From NCBI GenBank assembly GCA_030562195.1, contig CM060202.1, positions 7,874,001-7,938,000 on the forward strand: 64,000 nucleotides of DNA, in the 5' to 3' direction. Below, one piece after another: positions 63,881-64,000 of the stretch; positions within the stretch are counted from its first letter, which is position 1; every line of letters begins with the position of its first letter. The notes under the pieces were generated by a model. That model did no database searches, was not told the DNA's origin, and saw nothing but the letters and a program-made list of their open reading frames with translations. This DNA is from Nipponacmea schrenckii (lineage: Eukaryota; Mollusca; Gastropoda; Lottiidae). Position numbers and translations under genes: made by a program.

Positions 63881-64000
63881 ACACCTGGCATAAAGAACAA
63901 GCACTGTTTGCGAAATTATAAAATCATACCCGATATTTGAATGTGGCTAGGTTCGTGAACTTTTTTGGAGATTATCTCTAACGTGACTTACCAATTGAAG

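Overview
This is a stretch of animal nuclear genome. It is AT-rich, has many short exons joined by consensus GT-AG introns, and is dense in transposon relics and tandem repeats. The lectin-EGF receptor architecture, the DIRS element and the ~160-bp tandem-repeat elements point to a lophotrochozoan, most likely a mollusc. That assignment is inference, because no species-specific marker is present.

The genes are a cluster of four paralogous type-I membrane receptors that share one ectodomain plan: leader, short EGF-like domain, fucolectin/F5-8C-like galactose-binding domain (GBD), a series of EGF-like exons, then a transmembrane (TM) segment. Gene 0 (+, 1009-1876) contributes only its three last cytoplasmic-tail exons. 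Gene 1 (-, 6845-22872, about 26 exons) is the centrepiece: a receptor-type protein tyrosine phosphatase with an intact-looking D1 catalytic domain (WPDHG and [10 protein letters not shown]) and a degenerate, catalytically dead D2. Gene 2 (-, 28448-46564) has a related ectodomain but no phosphatase; it ends in a short tail of small exons with tyrosine motifs. Gene 3 (-) enters from the right with its last exon at 63184-63293. All ectodomain exons are phase 1-1, so modules can be gained, lost or skipped without shifting frame. The tails share Tyr-x-Asn and TSGV motifs, and gene 1 carries two Tyr-x-Asn sites between its membrane segment and the phosphatase. The inferred picture is a paired-receptor locus, where one lectin-like ectodomain is joined either to a phosphatase or to phosphorylatable adaptor-docking tails.

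Several lesions show that the copies are evolving. A 2-bp contraction puts the gene 1 leader out of phase. In gene 2 the last EGF exon has lost its in-phase splice acceptor, the second half of the GBD is truncated, and three EGF exons are missing. Dead copies of exons lie in introns of both genes.

Layout: 1-935 repeat with a transposase relic; 1009-1876 gene 0 tail; 2540-5260 SINE-like and other repeats; 5270-6710 42-bp minisatellite; 6845-22872 gene 1 (introns hold a 40-bp minisatellite built from an exon end plus splice donor, and a 2.3-kb insertion containing a 1089-bp tandem duplication); 23197-23356 C-rich repeat; 23550-25850 dead LINE; 25850-28440 no recognised gene; 28448-46564 gene 2 with nested hAT, 160-bp repeat, GIY-YIG-type retroelement and LINE debris; 46750-50130 retroelement fragments; 50400-52025 tandem repeats; 52028-56870 a nearly complete DIRS-type tyrosine-recombinase retrotransposon; 56870-63180 repeats, including a copy of the 43.4-45.5 kb segment and hairpin MITEs; 63184-63293 gene 3 last exon; 63440-63880 a long inverted repeat.
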